Source: Deltaproteobacteria bacterium | GTDB taxonomy: Bacteria > Desulfobacterota > Desulfomonilia > UBA1062 | Direction: 5' to 3' | Length of the DNA: 64,000 nt | Assembly: GCA_018436855.1 (NCBI GenBank) | Contig: JAHDKO010000006.1 | Coordinates: forward strand, 62,001 to 126,000 | Part shown: positions 48,091 through 56,294 of the stretch, piece after piece | Layout: each line of letters starts with the position of its first letter | How positions within the stretch are numbered: position 1 is the first letter of the stretch | The notes under the pieces: model-generated | Told to the model about the DNA's origin: nothing | Database searches by the model: none | The model's input: only the letters and a program-made list of their open reading frames with translations | Program-made: the position numbers and the translations under genes

Positions 48091-48794
48091 CCCAGCAGGT
48101 CTTCGAACAGGGTCGGAGCGATTTTCATGACATCATTGAACATCAGGTAGGCAAGCCTGCGGATCTCCCACTCCGCGGACTTGTCGAGCCTGAGCTCGAA
48201 GAAATGTCTCAGGGACCGGGCATTGACGTACACATAGGCGGCCGTGGACCAACCCACGGGCATGAGGCGCCTGAGCTCCTGGTTCCTGATACCCAGATCC
48301 TTGAGCTCGTCATACACCTCCATGGCATGCCGGTGCTCCCGCTCGTAAGCCCGGTAGGCGGCCTTCACCGCGTCCTCGGAATCCAGGTACTCAAGCGCCG
48401 GGTAGATGAACATGTTCTTGCTGGCCTTGACGTACCGGGTGGAGCGGAAGGTCCATCCGATGCCGATCCGGTGCCGGGTCCACTGGCCAGCCAGGGACTT
48501 GGAAACCCCGGTCACGTAGTACACGAACTGGACGGCCTCCAGGCAGGTGAGATGCTCCCAGGAAATGAGCTTTTTGTTCAGCTGCAGATCGTCCTCGTGA
48601 GTACCGGCCGACTCGTGGCTCTGGCGCGCGGTGTACGCGGGCAGCGTCTCGGTGGTGACCCCCTGGGACATTATCTCTTCGGTGGGGGTGGTCATGCCGA
48701 TGAGCTTGACGGCCGGCTCCTCGTTCCTGAACAGATCCTTTCTGAGCCCTTTCCAGCGCTCGATGTGGCGGTATTCGTCTGCGAAATACTTCAA
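48087..48794 (-). CDS. thyX: FAD-dependent thymidylate synthase ThyX
   Basis: ThyX makes dTMP from dUMP using FAD and methylene-tetrahydrofolate. I choose TTG at 48794: it has GAGGAG at eight bases and overlaps the dcd-like stop as TTGA. An in-frame ATG at 48842 would lie inside that gene. The protein is then 235 residues. The signature RHR is at 107-109 in QWTRHRIGIGWTFRSTRY; compared with the usual RHR-x7-S the serine comes one residue late, and the S-x-N part is absent. The overall family call is still good, and the two genes upstream make its substrate. Confidence 0.85.
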   Translation of the reverse strand: MKYFADEYRHIERWKGLRKDLFRNEEPAVKLIGMTTPTEEIMSQGVTTETLPAYTARQSHESAGTHEDDLQLNKKLISWEHLTCLEAVQFVYYVTGVSKSLAGQWTRHRIGIGWTFRSTRYVKASKNMFIYPALEYLDSEDAVKAAYRAYEREHRHAMEVYDELKDLGIRNQELRRLMPVGWSTAAYVYVNARSLRHFFELRLDKSAEWEIRRLAYLMFNDVMKIAPTLFEDLLG

Positions 48795-49375
48795 AACGGT
48801 CTCTCCTCTTCTCCATTCGTGGATACCCGGTCTCCCTGCCATACTCCACGATAGGGAACCGCACGCCCGTCAATGGGATAAAACGCGATGCACAGGATCC
48901 TGAACCCCATCTGGATCTCCACCTCGGCCGGCCCCTGGTGCTTCATCCCCACGGTGAGCCTCCCCTGATAGTTGGGCGAGATGAAGGCGGTCTCCAGCGG
49001 GATCCCCGACCGGATGAGCGTGGTGCGGGGCCTGATGTAGGCGAACACGTCCCGGGGCATGTTTACCTGCTCGATGGTCTGGAACAGCAGGTATTCCCCG
49101 CCCGAGACGAGATAGACGCCGTCAGGGGATTCTTCGATATCCATGACCTTCTCGATCCTTGGCGTGATCCTCTTGTCTCTCATGAGACTGGCCCTGCCCA
49201 CAGGGCGGTAGATCGCGCCGAGCCTCAAGTCCGCCGTGGTCCCCTCGATCTGCTCGATCTGATCGCTGCCGATATGCTCGATGAGGGGCCTGGTGGTGAT
49301 CTGTCCGGAAGCCGCGTCCTCCACCTCCACCCCGTTATTGATCATGCTCACAATCCTGTCTGCCCCGAATACCAT
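48791..49375 (-). CDS. dcd: dCTP deaminase/dUTPase-family protein
   Basis: The 194-residue protein has the dUTPase/Dcd jelly-roll core: GTTADLRLGAIYRP near 45-58, RPRTTLIRSGIPLETAF near 114-130 and DGRAVPYRGVWQGDR near 170-184. At the usual catalytic strand I read AFISPNYQGRLTVGM, so neither the Dcd glutamate nor the dUTPase aspartate is at its normal position. A GGAGG site lies nine bases before the ATG. The position between dCMP deaminase and thyX suggests it supplies dUMP, but the chemistry is uncertain. Confidence 0.8.
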   Translation of the reverse strand: MVFGADRIVSMINNGVEVEDAASGQITTRPLIEHIGSDQIEQIEGTTADLRLGAIYRPVGRASLMRDKRITPRIEKVMDIEESPDGVYLVSGGEYLLFQTIEQVNMPRDVFAYIRPRTTLIRSGIPLETAFISPNYQGRLTVGMKHQGPAEVEIQMGFRILCIAFYPIDGRAVPYRGVWQGDRVSTNGEEERPF

Positions 49376-49378
49376 GCC

Positions 49379-49909
49379 TCATAACCTCCTCTTCGATGTG
49401 TCGGCCCGGAGAAAACTCAGGGCATACTGCACGGTCTCATCACCGATCACGAGCTTCTCCACGCCGATGTTGCCGGATGCGAGAACAGATTTCCAGTACC
49501 GGTCCCGCTCCGGGATGGGAGAGTCGTATGCATGCTCGTATATCACCCGGACGATGCCCGACATGACGATGAGCTTTGCGCAGGTGATACACGGTTCCAG
49601 GGTGCAGTAGATGCTCGCCCCCTCCAGGGAGACCCCCTTCTTTGCGGCCAGCGCCACGGCATTGGCCTCTGCGTGGGCCGACCTGCACATGTCGTACTTC
49701 ATCGCCTCGGGCCACTGAAGAGAACGCCTGAAGCACTGCCCCTCGTCCATGCAGTGCGCCTCTCCGGGCAGAGACCCGTTGTAGCCGCTGGCAAGAATCT
49801 GCCGGTCCTTGACGATCACGGCGCCGGTCGGGCGCGACAGGCAGGTGGAACGGGAAGCCGTGAGCTTGGCAAGCATCATGAAATACTCATCCCACGTGGG
49901 TCTTTTCAC
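49379..49909 (-). CDS. dCMP deaminase (ComEB-like)
   Basis: The enzyme deaminates dCMP to dUMP. The 176-residue protein has the zinc site H79-A-E81 (HAEANA) with C107 and C110 in PCITC. TGAVIVKDRQILASGYNG near 28-45 is the nucleotide-binding part. The start is GTG at 49909, with GAGGA nine bases before it. Together with the dcd-like gene three bases later and thyX it forms a dTMP-supply run. Confidence 0.93.
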   Translation of the reverse strand: MKRPTWDEYFMMLAKLTASRSTCLSRPTGAVIVKDRQILASGYNGSLPGEAHCMDEGQCFRRSLQWPEAMKYDMCRSAHAEANAVALAAKKGVSLEGASIYCTLEPCITCAKLIVMSGIVRVIYEHAYDSPIPERDRYWKSVLASGNIGVEKLVIGDETVQYALSFLRADTSKRRL

Positions 49910-49922
49910 GATTGTGGTCCTC

Positions 49923-51197
49923 TCATCTCATATCGTTCAGCAGCATTTCAAGGGACACCCGGAAGACCTGCATATCCTCCTCGCTGATGCGGTATACCTT
50001 TTTCCCGACCGTCATATAATACTTTGAATACAGGGTGATGTCAAAGGCTGGAAGAGAATCGCCGCAGAAGATTCCGATATGCTGAGCTTCTCCGGTGTCC
50101 TCAGGCAGGGCCAGATACCGGTCCGCGTACTGGATGCCGGCAAGGCAATCGAGAAAGGTGTGCATTGACGACGCGCAGTCGAGCCTGCGCGTTCCGGAAA
50201 ACCAGCGGTTTCCCTGCTTCCGGATATCCAGGTCCTTCTGCCCGCTGAGCGTGATCCCGGTCACTTCTTTGCCCTCAAGCTCCACTACGCTCCGGTCGAG
50301 CACCTGCTCGATGCCGCCGGGAATCGCATCCAGAAGCGAGCCGTCGGCCTGGACAGGAAGCTCCTGGAGGTCGGACGACGCGTAGACAGTCCCCTTCTCC
50401 CCGGCCCTGCCCCAGAGACCGAGTGTCTGCGAAACTCCTGCTGAATGCAGCGCTATGGACACATCATGGCTCCCGAGCTCGGGCGGAACAGCCGGGTATG
50501 CCCGGGCAGCCGCCCCGCACGCCTGCCGGAGAAATCTTTTGATGATCTCCTGATCGAGCTTCCGGATGTCGTCGCCCGTGCAACGCCACAACCCATCACG
50601 GTCTTCCAGAAACTCGAGGATCATGGCGCCCCTGGTGATGCTCACCCGCTGGATCTCCTGAGGTTCGAGAGATATGAGCCGTCTGTCTCTCAGGCTCAGG
50701 AGATCTCTGTCCAGACCTGCCTTCTCACGGGCGGATATCAGGTTCACCTCCCTCCTGCCGTCCAACCGGACATAGGAGAACGAGGAGGTGGGGCTGTCGG
50801 ACCCCACGAAGAGCACGTGATCACCCGTCCTGGTGCATATGTGCAGGGACAGAGCAGGCTCGCAGAGACCGAACGGAGACAGGTCGCCGGGTTCGTTCAA
50901 TGTCTCGCGGGCGCGGAGTTCCACCAGCGCAGACACCAGGCGCCCGGCCTCCGTCTGATCGGCAGCAGTCTGCACGGGCTCTGAAATCCGCCAGAGATTG
51001 TCTTTCTTTTCGAGCACTACCGTTGTGGTTCCTTCAAGTGTTATCCCGGTGACATCCCCTTCGCTGAAGGTGAAAAGCGGTCGCCCCTGTGCTTCCCCGA
51101 GATTTCCGGATTGCAGGAGACATCGCTCGAACAAGCAGTAACAGGCTATGAGCCCTATACAGAGCAGCCCGGATATTATGAGCCGTGAGAACCTCAT
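49923..51197 (-). CDS. DUF4340 protein, partner of an ABC exporter
   Basis: This 424-residue protein has an N-terminal membrane helix (RLIISGLLCIGLIACYCLF) and a large extracytoplasmic beta-rich region with two similar DUF4340-type halves. ATG 51197 overlaps the GldG-like stop as ATGA; GTG 51215 is possible. DUF4340 genes commonly sit beside GldF/GldG-like ABC genes. The function is unknown. Confidence 0.82.
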   Translation of the reverse strand: MRFSRLIISGLLCIGLIACYCLFERCLLQSGNLGEAQGRPLFTFSEGDVTGITLEGTTTVVLEKKDNLWRISEPVQTAADQTEAGRLVSALVELRARETLNEPGDLSPFGLCEPALSLHICTRTGDHVLFVGSDSPTSSFSYVRLDGRREVNLISAREKAGLDRDLLSLRDRRLISLEPQEIQRVSITRGAMILEFLEDRDGLWRCTGDDIRKLDQEIIKRFLRQACGAAARAYPAVPPELGSHDVSIALHSAGVSQTLGLWGRAGEKGTVYASSDLQELPVQADGSLLDAIPGGIEQVLDRSVVELEGKEVTGITLSGQKDLDIRKQGNRWFSGTRRLDCASSMHTFLDCLAGIQYADRYLALPEDTGEAQHIGIFCGDSLPAFDITLYSKYYMTVGKKVYRISEEDMQVFRVSLEMLLNDMR

Positions 51198-52537
51198 GCC
51201 CGCCTTCTTTTCCACGCCGGAACCAGGGCAAAGGAGAGCAGGAGCGAAGGAACCACGACCACCGGCACCCAGAACAGCAGCGAACGCCGGCCCGGAGTGA
51301 GAACAAAGGGTACGTCCCGGAACTGTGCTTCATCCAATGAGATCAGATACCCCTGATCGAGGACCGCATTGATACAGTTCATGGCAAAATTTCTGTTGCC
51401 CGCCACGTTGAAGTAGGTATTCGTGAGAAAATCCGCGTCTCCGAAGGCCAGAACCCTTGCCTCCCTGTTGCCGCCGGTCTGGATCAGGGCGAGAAGAGCG
51501 ATGTCGAGAGGTCCTTTCTGGTCGGCCGGGCCGGGCGAGAATGCCTTGTGTCCGTCGATGGAGGCGGGATCGTGCTCTGCCCAGCTCTGCTCCGATGTCC
51601 TGGCGAGCCGGGATATGCTCGCACCGGCGGGCGGATCTTCACAGACTCCCAGAGACCGCGAGGTGGGGAAGACGGTCGCAGCGGTATACCCGGCAACCGC
51701 CTCCATGCTGCCATAGGAGCTCACCACCGGCATGGTCGCTTCACCTCCGGCCGCATGGTTTACGGGGTCCACCACGAGGTCGTCTCCGATTACGATCCCC
51801 GCTTCATCCAGAAGGCCCTTCAGGCCTCCGTCGTCAAACGGCTCAAGCGCGATGAGGATATTCCCCCCCTGATAAATGAACTCACGGAGGGCCTGTATCT
51901 CCTCGGGGGTGAAGCGTTCCCTGGGTCCTGCAACCATGAGGAGGTCCGCATCCCGGGGGATGGCGTCCAGGCGTATGGTGAGTGCCCCTGAGACTCTGTA
52001 TCCATCTTTGCGCAGGGCAGATGCGAGGGATGAGAGGCCCCTTTTCCCTTCATCGTCTATGCGGGGCTCACCATGCCCGCACGTCACATAGATATTCTTT
52101 TTCCTTTCCTGCTTGATCGTCAGCAGGGCATTGGCGAAGGACTCTTCGGTGAGGCTGTCGACCACTACCTGCCGGCCTTTCCCGGCGATCACGGTCCTGC
52201 CGTAGCGATCGATCCCGAACCTCCGCGCCGTGCCCGGCCTGATATCGGGATGGATGAGCTCATAGTGCACACCCGGTGATTCCAGTGCAAACAGATCGAG
52301 AAGTTCCCGGGCTTTGTTCCGGTCCCTTCCCGGCTTGTCGAACACCGTGACGCGGATATCGAAATCCAGTGCCGAAAGAATGTTCCTTGTCCTTGAATCG
52401 AGCGTGTTCTCCTTCGATCGCGAGAGATCCCAGCCCATGTCGTGGTTCATGGCCGTGAGATATACGACCACGAGCATGATCACGAAGATCAGGACGAACA
52501 GTGCTGCGCTTGAGGCATGGATCGCTCGTGAGGGCAT
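51194..52537 (-). CDS. GldG-like ABC transporter substrate/accessory protein
   Basis: From ATG 52537, with AGGGAT just upstream, the protein is 447 residues. It has a membrane helix near 8-30, the Gld motif region SRSKENTLDSRT near 40-51 and ALLTIKQERKKNIYVTCGHGEP near 130-150. The second half contains a DUF4350-like ALREFIYQGGNILIALEP. A C-terminal helix precedes a basic tail. This is the family of gliding protein GldG. In this context the likely role is an accessory of the adjacent ABC exporter; gliding itself is not implied. Confidence 0.83.
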   Translation of the reverse strand: MPSRAIHASSAALFVLIFVIMLVVVYLTAMNHDMGWDLSRSKENTLDSRTRNILSALDFDIRVTVFDKPGRDRNKARELLDLFALESPGVHYELIHPDIRPGTARRFGIDRYGRTVIAGKGRQVVVDSLTEESFANALLTIKQERKKNIYVTCGHGEPRIDDEGKRGLSSLASALRKDGYRVSGALTIRLDAIPRDADLLMVAGPRERFTPEEIQALREFIYQGGNILIALEPFDDGGLKGLLDEAGIVIGDDLVVDPVNHAAGGEATMPVVSSYGSMEAVAGYTAATVFPTSRSLGVCEDPPAGASISRLARTSEQSWAEHDPASIDGHKAFSPGPADQKGPLDIALLALIQTGGNREARVLAFGDADFLTNTYFNVAGNRNFAMNCINAVLDQGYLISLDEAQFRDVPFVLTPGRRSLLFWVPVVVVPSLLLSFALVPAWKRRRA

Positions 52538-52542
52538 GATCC

Positions 52543-53304
52543 CTATCCTCTGCACCGGTGGAAATCGAGAACCCTCAAGGTGACTGCCAGAAAGAACACG
52601 GCGAAAAGCAGATAGAAGACAATGTCCTTGAGCGTGATCAGCCCATTGAAAAACCGTGACAGATGGCCGGCGAGCGAGAGCTCCCGCAGCACGGCGCCGA
52701 GATATCCGGAGGAAACGGTATCTGCGAACCAGCCCAGAGCCCAGAAGACAAGAACCCCGCCCATCGTAACGCCTGCCGCGATGGTCTGGTTTCTGGTGAG
52801 GCTGGATGCGAACACGCCCAGAGCGAGTACAGCCCCGCCCATGAGGATGAGGCCGGTATAGGAAGCGAGGACGACTCCCCAATCCGGGGTGGTCGCCACT
52901 GCCAGGAGAGCCGTGAGAAATCCGGAGATGGCCAGGATGAGGACAAAGACACTGAACCCCGCCAGGTACTTGCCCAGAAGAACCTTCAGATCGCTCACCG
53001 GATAGGTGAAAAGCAACTCCATGGTTCCGGCTGCCTTCTCCTCTGCGTAGAGGCGCATGGATATGAGGGGAACGAGAAGGATGACCAGCAGGCTCATATC
53101 CGTGAACAGGGGCCGTAAGATCACCGCAGATACACTGATCCCGCCCGGCGCCTGATACTGAGACATCTGGGTGGCGAGAAGGTTCGCATATGCCACGGCG
53201 TTATAGAAAAAGACCCCGGCGACCCCCACGAAAACGCACGCCAGGACAAAGAAGACCGGAGATGAGAAATACTGGACGATCTCCTTGAGATAGATGCTAC
53301 GCAC
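52543..53304 (-). CDS. ABC-2 type permease (GldF-like)
   Basis: The 253-residue protein has six predicted helices and the ABC-2 segment YAEEKAAGTMELLFTYPVSD near 86-105, typical of GldF/NosY-like permeases. The start is GTG at 53304, overlapping the ATPase gene end by 8 bases. The substrate is unknown. Confidence 0.87.
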   Translation of the reverse strand: MRSIYLKEIVQYFSSPVFFVLACVFVGVAGVFFYNAVAYANLLATQMSQYQAPGGISVSAVILRPLFTDMSLLVILLVPLISMRLYAEEKAAGTMELLFTYPVSDLKVLLGKYLAGFSVFVLILAISGFLTALLAVATTPDWGVVLASYTGLILMGGAVLALGVFASSLTRNQTIAAGVTMGGVLVFWALGWFADTVSSGYLGAVLRELSLAGHLSRFFNGLITLKDIVFYLLFAVFFLAVTLRVLDFHRCRG

Positions 53305-54232
53305 GGGTTGCGTCCTCCCCGGTCACGAGCTTCATGCACACCTCTTCCAGGCTCATCTCTTCCCTCGCGATCCCCAGCAGCGGGATGCCTGAATTCACGA
53401 TCCGCTCGGCAAGAACCGGCCTCAAGTCTCTGTCCCTCACGGTTTCCGCTTTGATCACCTGTGAGTTGGAGCTGGACGCCGAGATGACCCCCTCGACGGC
53501 CTCGATCGTCTTCAGCGCCTGATCCAGCCGCTCACCCACCCTGATGGTTATCCTCGTATGATTCTGATGCAGCGAGACGAGCTTTTCCGTGGAATCAACG
53601 GCTATGACGCGGCCTTTATTGAGAACGGCCACCCTCGAGCAGAGCTGGCTGACCTCGGACAGAACATGAGACGAGAGAACAATGGTCCGCGAACCCGACA
53701 GGTCCTTGACAAGCTGCCTGATTTCATAGGCATGTTCCGGGTCCAGCCCCTGTGTAGGCTCGTCGAGAACGAGCACCGGAGGATCGTTGATCATGGCCTG
53801 CGCTAGCCCCACCCTCTGTCGGTAACCCCTTGACAGGGTTGCGATCGACCGATTCCTGACCTCCTCAAGCCCGAACTCGATGACGGCGTTCCTGACCCTG
53901 TCTTTGACACCGTTCTTCCTCCCCCCCTTGATCCGGGCGGCAAAGCTCAGGAGAGACTCCACCTTCATATCCGGATACAATGGCGTGTGTTCAGGAAGAT
54001 ACCCGATGCATCTCCGGGCCTTGATCGATTCCGTCACGGTGTCGCAGCTCATGACCCGTACCCTGCCCGAGGTGGGGGGCACGGCCGAGGCGATGATCCT
54101 CATGACCGTGCTTTTTCCCGCGCCATTGGGACCGAGAAGCCCCAGCACCTCGCCGTGGTTTACGGTAAGGCTCACCCTGTCGACCACTGTTCTTGAGCCG
54201 TAAACCTTCGTGAGATCGTCTATGGTTATCAT
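53297..54232 (-). CDS. ABC transporter ATP-binding protein (GldA-like)
   Basis: ATG 54232 begins MITIDDLTKVYGSR, the usual start for this family; the frame runs upstream to 54415 without conserved residues. The protein is 311 residues. Walker A is GPNGAGKST near 34-42, the signature is LSRGYRQRV (a variant of LSGGQ) and Walker B VLVLDEPTQG near 154-163. The C-terminal 80 residues are a regulatory tail. It energises the permease in the next gene. Confidence 0.92.
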   Translation of the reverse strand: MITIDDLTKVYGSRTVVDRVSLTVNHGEVLGLLGPNGAGKSTVMRIIASAVPPTSGRVRVMSCDTVTESIKARRCIGYLPEHTPLYPDMKVESLLSFAARIKGGRKNGVKDRVRNAVIEFGLEEVRNRSIATLSRGYRQRVGLAQAMINDPPVLVLDEPTQGLDPEHAYEIRQLVKDLSGSRTIVLSSHVLSEVSQLCSRVAVLNKGRVIAVDSTEKLVSLHQNHTRITIRVGERLDQALKTIEAVEGVISASSSNSQVIKAETVRDRDLRPVLAERIVNSGIPLLGIAREEMSLEEVCMKLVTGEDATRA

Positions 54233-54470
54233 CCTCTGATTCCCCTGGGCATCGGATCTTGCCAGAGTCTCCAAACACACAAACAGCAAAATGTCAATCA
54301 CACCGGCATATTCGCCGCCAGCACGGAGAAAAGCCCGGGCAGGCGTCCAGCCCGTGACGGGCAGGCGGAATATCGGATCGTCCTGTTGCGGATCGAGGGC
54401 AATGCAGGGCGTCATGCCGGATGAACAAGTTTGATTGTCATGATCCCCCGGCTCTGATACATCATTCCAT

Positions 54471-55145
54471 ATGAGTGCTATAGCAGCGTTTTTCGATATG
54501 GATCACACCATTACCTGGGCAAACTCGGGGCTCTCGTCGGTGAAATTCGCCAGGGAGCAGGGGCTGGTGCCTGCAAGCCATCTGGTGATGAGTATTTTCA
54601 AGATCATCCTGTACCGGTTGTCCCTGCTCGATATCGAACAATGGTACGAGAAGAACATGGCGATGCTCTCGGGAACATCGCTGCGCGACATGGAGCACTT
54701 CTGCTCGCTCTGGTTCGATGCAGTGATGAAAAAGACCATCTACCGGGAGGCTGCGGACCTCATTCTGAACCACAGAAACAAAGGGCACCGGGTGGCGGTG
54801 ATTTCCAACTCGCCCCGTTTCTTTGTAAAGCCTGTTGCCGATATCCTGGGCATAACCGATGTGATCTGCACCGAGGTGGAGGAGAGAGACGGCATTCTCA
54901 CGGGCAGACTGGAGAAACCCCTGTGCTATGGCGAGGGCAAGAGGGTGTATGCGCTCCGTTGGGCAGGGCTCTCCGGAGTCGATCTTTCTGAAAGTTATTT
55001 TTACACCGACTCGTTCTTCGACGTCCCGCTTATGAAGACAGTCGGGCATCCGGTGGCGACCAACCCGGACATGAGGCTTAAACGTGTCGCCCTTGCATAT
55101 GGCTGGCCCGTACTGAAGTTTACCCGGGTGAGCGCCTTCGAGTGA
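54471..55145 (+). CDS. HAD-superfamily IB phosphatase
   Basis: The 224-residue HAD-IB protein has the catalytic FFDMDHTITW near 7-16 with two aspartates, VISNSPRFFVKPVA (Ser of motif II) and YFYTDSFFDVPLM (motif IV acidic residues) near 177-189. It resembles SerB-like and lipid-phosphate phosphatases. A PGP-phosphatase-like role is possible. It stands alone on the plus strand between minus-strand units. Confidence 0.85.
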   Translation: MSAIAAFFDMDHTITWANSGLSSVKFAREQGLVPASHLVMSIFKIILYRLSLLDIEQWYEKNMAMLSGTSLRDMEHFCSLWFDAVMKKTIYREAADLILNHRNKGHRVAVISNSPRFFVKPVADILGITDVICTEVEERDGILTGRLEKPLCYGEGKRVYALRWAGLSGVDLSESYFYTDSFFDVPLMKTVGHPVATNPDMRLKRVALAYGWPVLKFTRVSAFE

Positions 55146-55191
55146 GCATACCTTAAAAAACCTCTTTACAGATATCGCTCACGTATCCAGC

Positions 55192-56268
55192 TCAGATGAT
55201 GTTCGATATCCTGAAGATCGTGAGCATGGATTTCGCCGGCAGCCACTCCCGGTGGGCGCAGAAGGTCTTCACCTCGGTGCCTGCGAATCTCGATTTGGTG
55301 AAGTGGAGGCCTTTGAAGCTGTAGAGGATGTTTCCGTACTTGTAGAGGAGCCGCACCATCCATTTCAGGATCCCCGATTCGCATGGCAAGTCTTCGTCCG
55401 CCACGACCAGGGGAGAGAGGCCGAGATAGAGGTAGGGCACCCCCTCCGACTGGAAGGTTTCCATGGCGTGGGCCATGAGAGGATAGAAAATCCCTTGTTT
55501 GAACTTCGGTGAGAACCGCGAGATGTTGGGCACGTAGGCGATAATCCTTCCGTCCTCGTAGATCGGGTCGAAATGGATGAACCCGAGCAGCTCGTCGTCC
55601 AGGAAGGCGTAGAACCTCCTCGTTCCCTCCTGGTACTTCTGGGTTCTGGGTCTGATGAGGAACACGACCTCCTTGCGCCTCACCTTCCTGGTACGCAGCC
55701 ACTCCCTGGTGAGCTCGTCGTCGATGTTTTCTCCATCCATCTCCACGAAGCGCACCCCGTCCTTCTGAGCCTTGTTGATGGAGGTGCGAAGAACCTGCTT
55801 CTTTTTTCCCTTGAGGTTCCAGTTCTTCAGGTCGATGATGCTCTCGATTCCGAACTGGGTCGCGTAGAGGCCGAACCTTTCATGGAGAAGATTGCTGAAC
55901 GATTCGGATATCTGGATGAATGCCGTATTTGTCCGGTCCTTGAGAAACTCCCCTACCAGAAACTCCCGATCGATCTGATGGCACACCGGGTCGGCCAGCA
56001 CGAAACGGGTACCCCATTTTTTCACGTACGCGATATAACCGATACCGGAGATGTCGAAGAAATGCATGTTCGGCTGGAACGCCGAAAAGGACAGGCAGTG
56101 GTTCCCGTATTTCTTGAGGTAGCCGATCCGTTCATCAAAGCTGAACATATCGATGCCGATCTCCCTGAACCGCGCCTTTGTCTTCTGGACATCGAGAGGA
56201 ACCGCCTGAGCACGCTGCTTTTCCAGGACCTGCGCATGAACTGTTGAGAGCCGTACCGTACTTTCCAT
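55192..56268 (-). CDS. DUF2156 protein, phosphatidylglycerol lysyltransferase-like fold
   Basis: The ATG at 56268 follows GAAGGAGGAATATC; the frame continues upstream to 56334. The protein is 358 residues with no membrane helices. The double-GNAT-like DUF2156 fold is suggested by GNHCLSFSAFQPNMHFFD, RFVLADPVCH and FYAFLDDELLGFIHFDPIYED. Relatives include the catalytic domain of MprF, which adds amino acids to lipids, but here the membrane part is absent. It starts 26 bases after the HMG-CoA reductase stop. Confidence 0.78.
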   Translation of the reverse strand: MESTVRLSTVHAQVLEKQRAQAVPLDVQKTKARFREIGIDMFSFDERIGYLKKYGNHCLSFSAFQPNMHFFDISGIGYIAYVKKWGTRFVLADPVCHQIDREFLVGEFLKDRTNTAFIQISESFSNLLHERFGLYATQFGIESIIDLKNWNLKGKKKQVLRTSINKAQKDGVRFVEMDGENIDDELTREWLRTRKVRRKEVVFLIRPRTQKYQEGTRRFYAFLDDELLGFIHFDPIYEDGRIIAYVPNISRFSPKFKQGIFYPLMAHAMETFQSEGVPYLYLGLSPLVVADEDLPCESGILKWMVRLLYKYGNILYSFKGLHFTKSRFAGTEVKTFCAHREWLPAKSMLTIFRISNII

Positions 56269-56294
56269 GATATTCCTCCTTCTTCCTGAACGCT

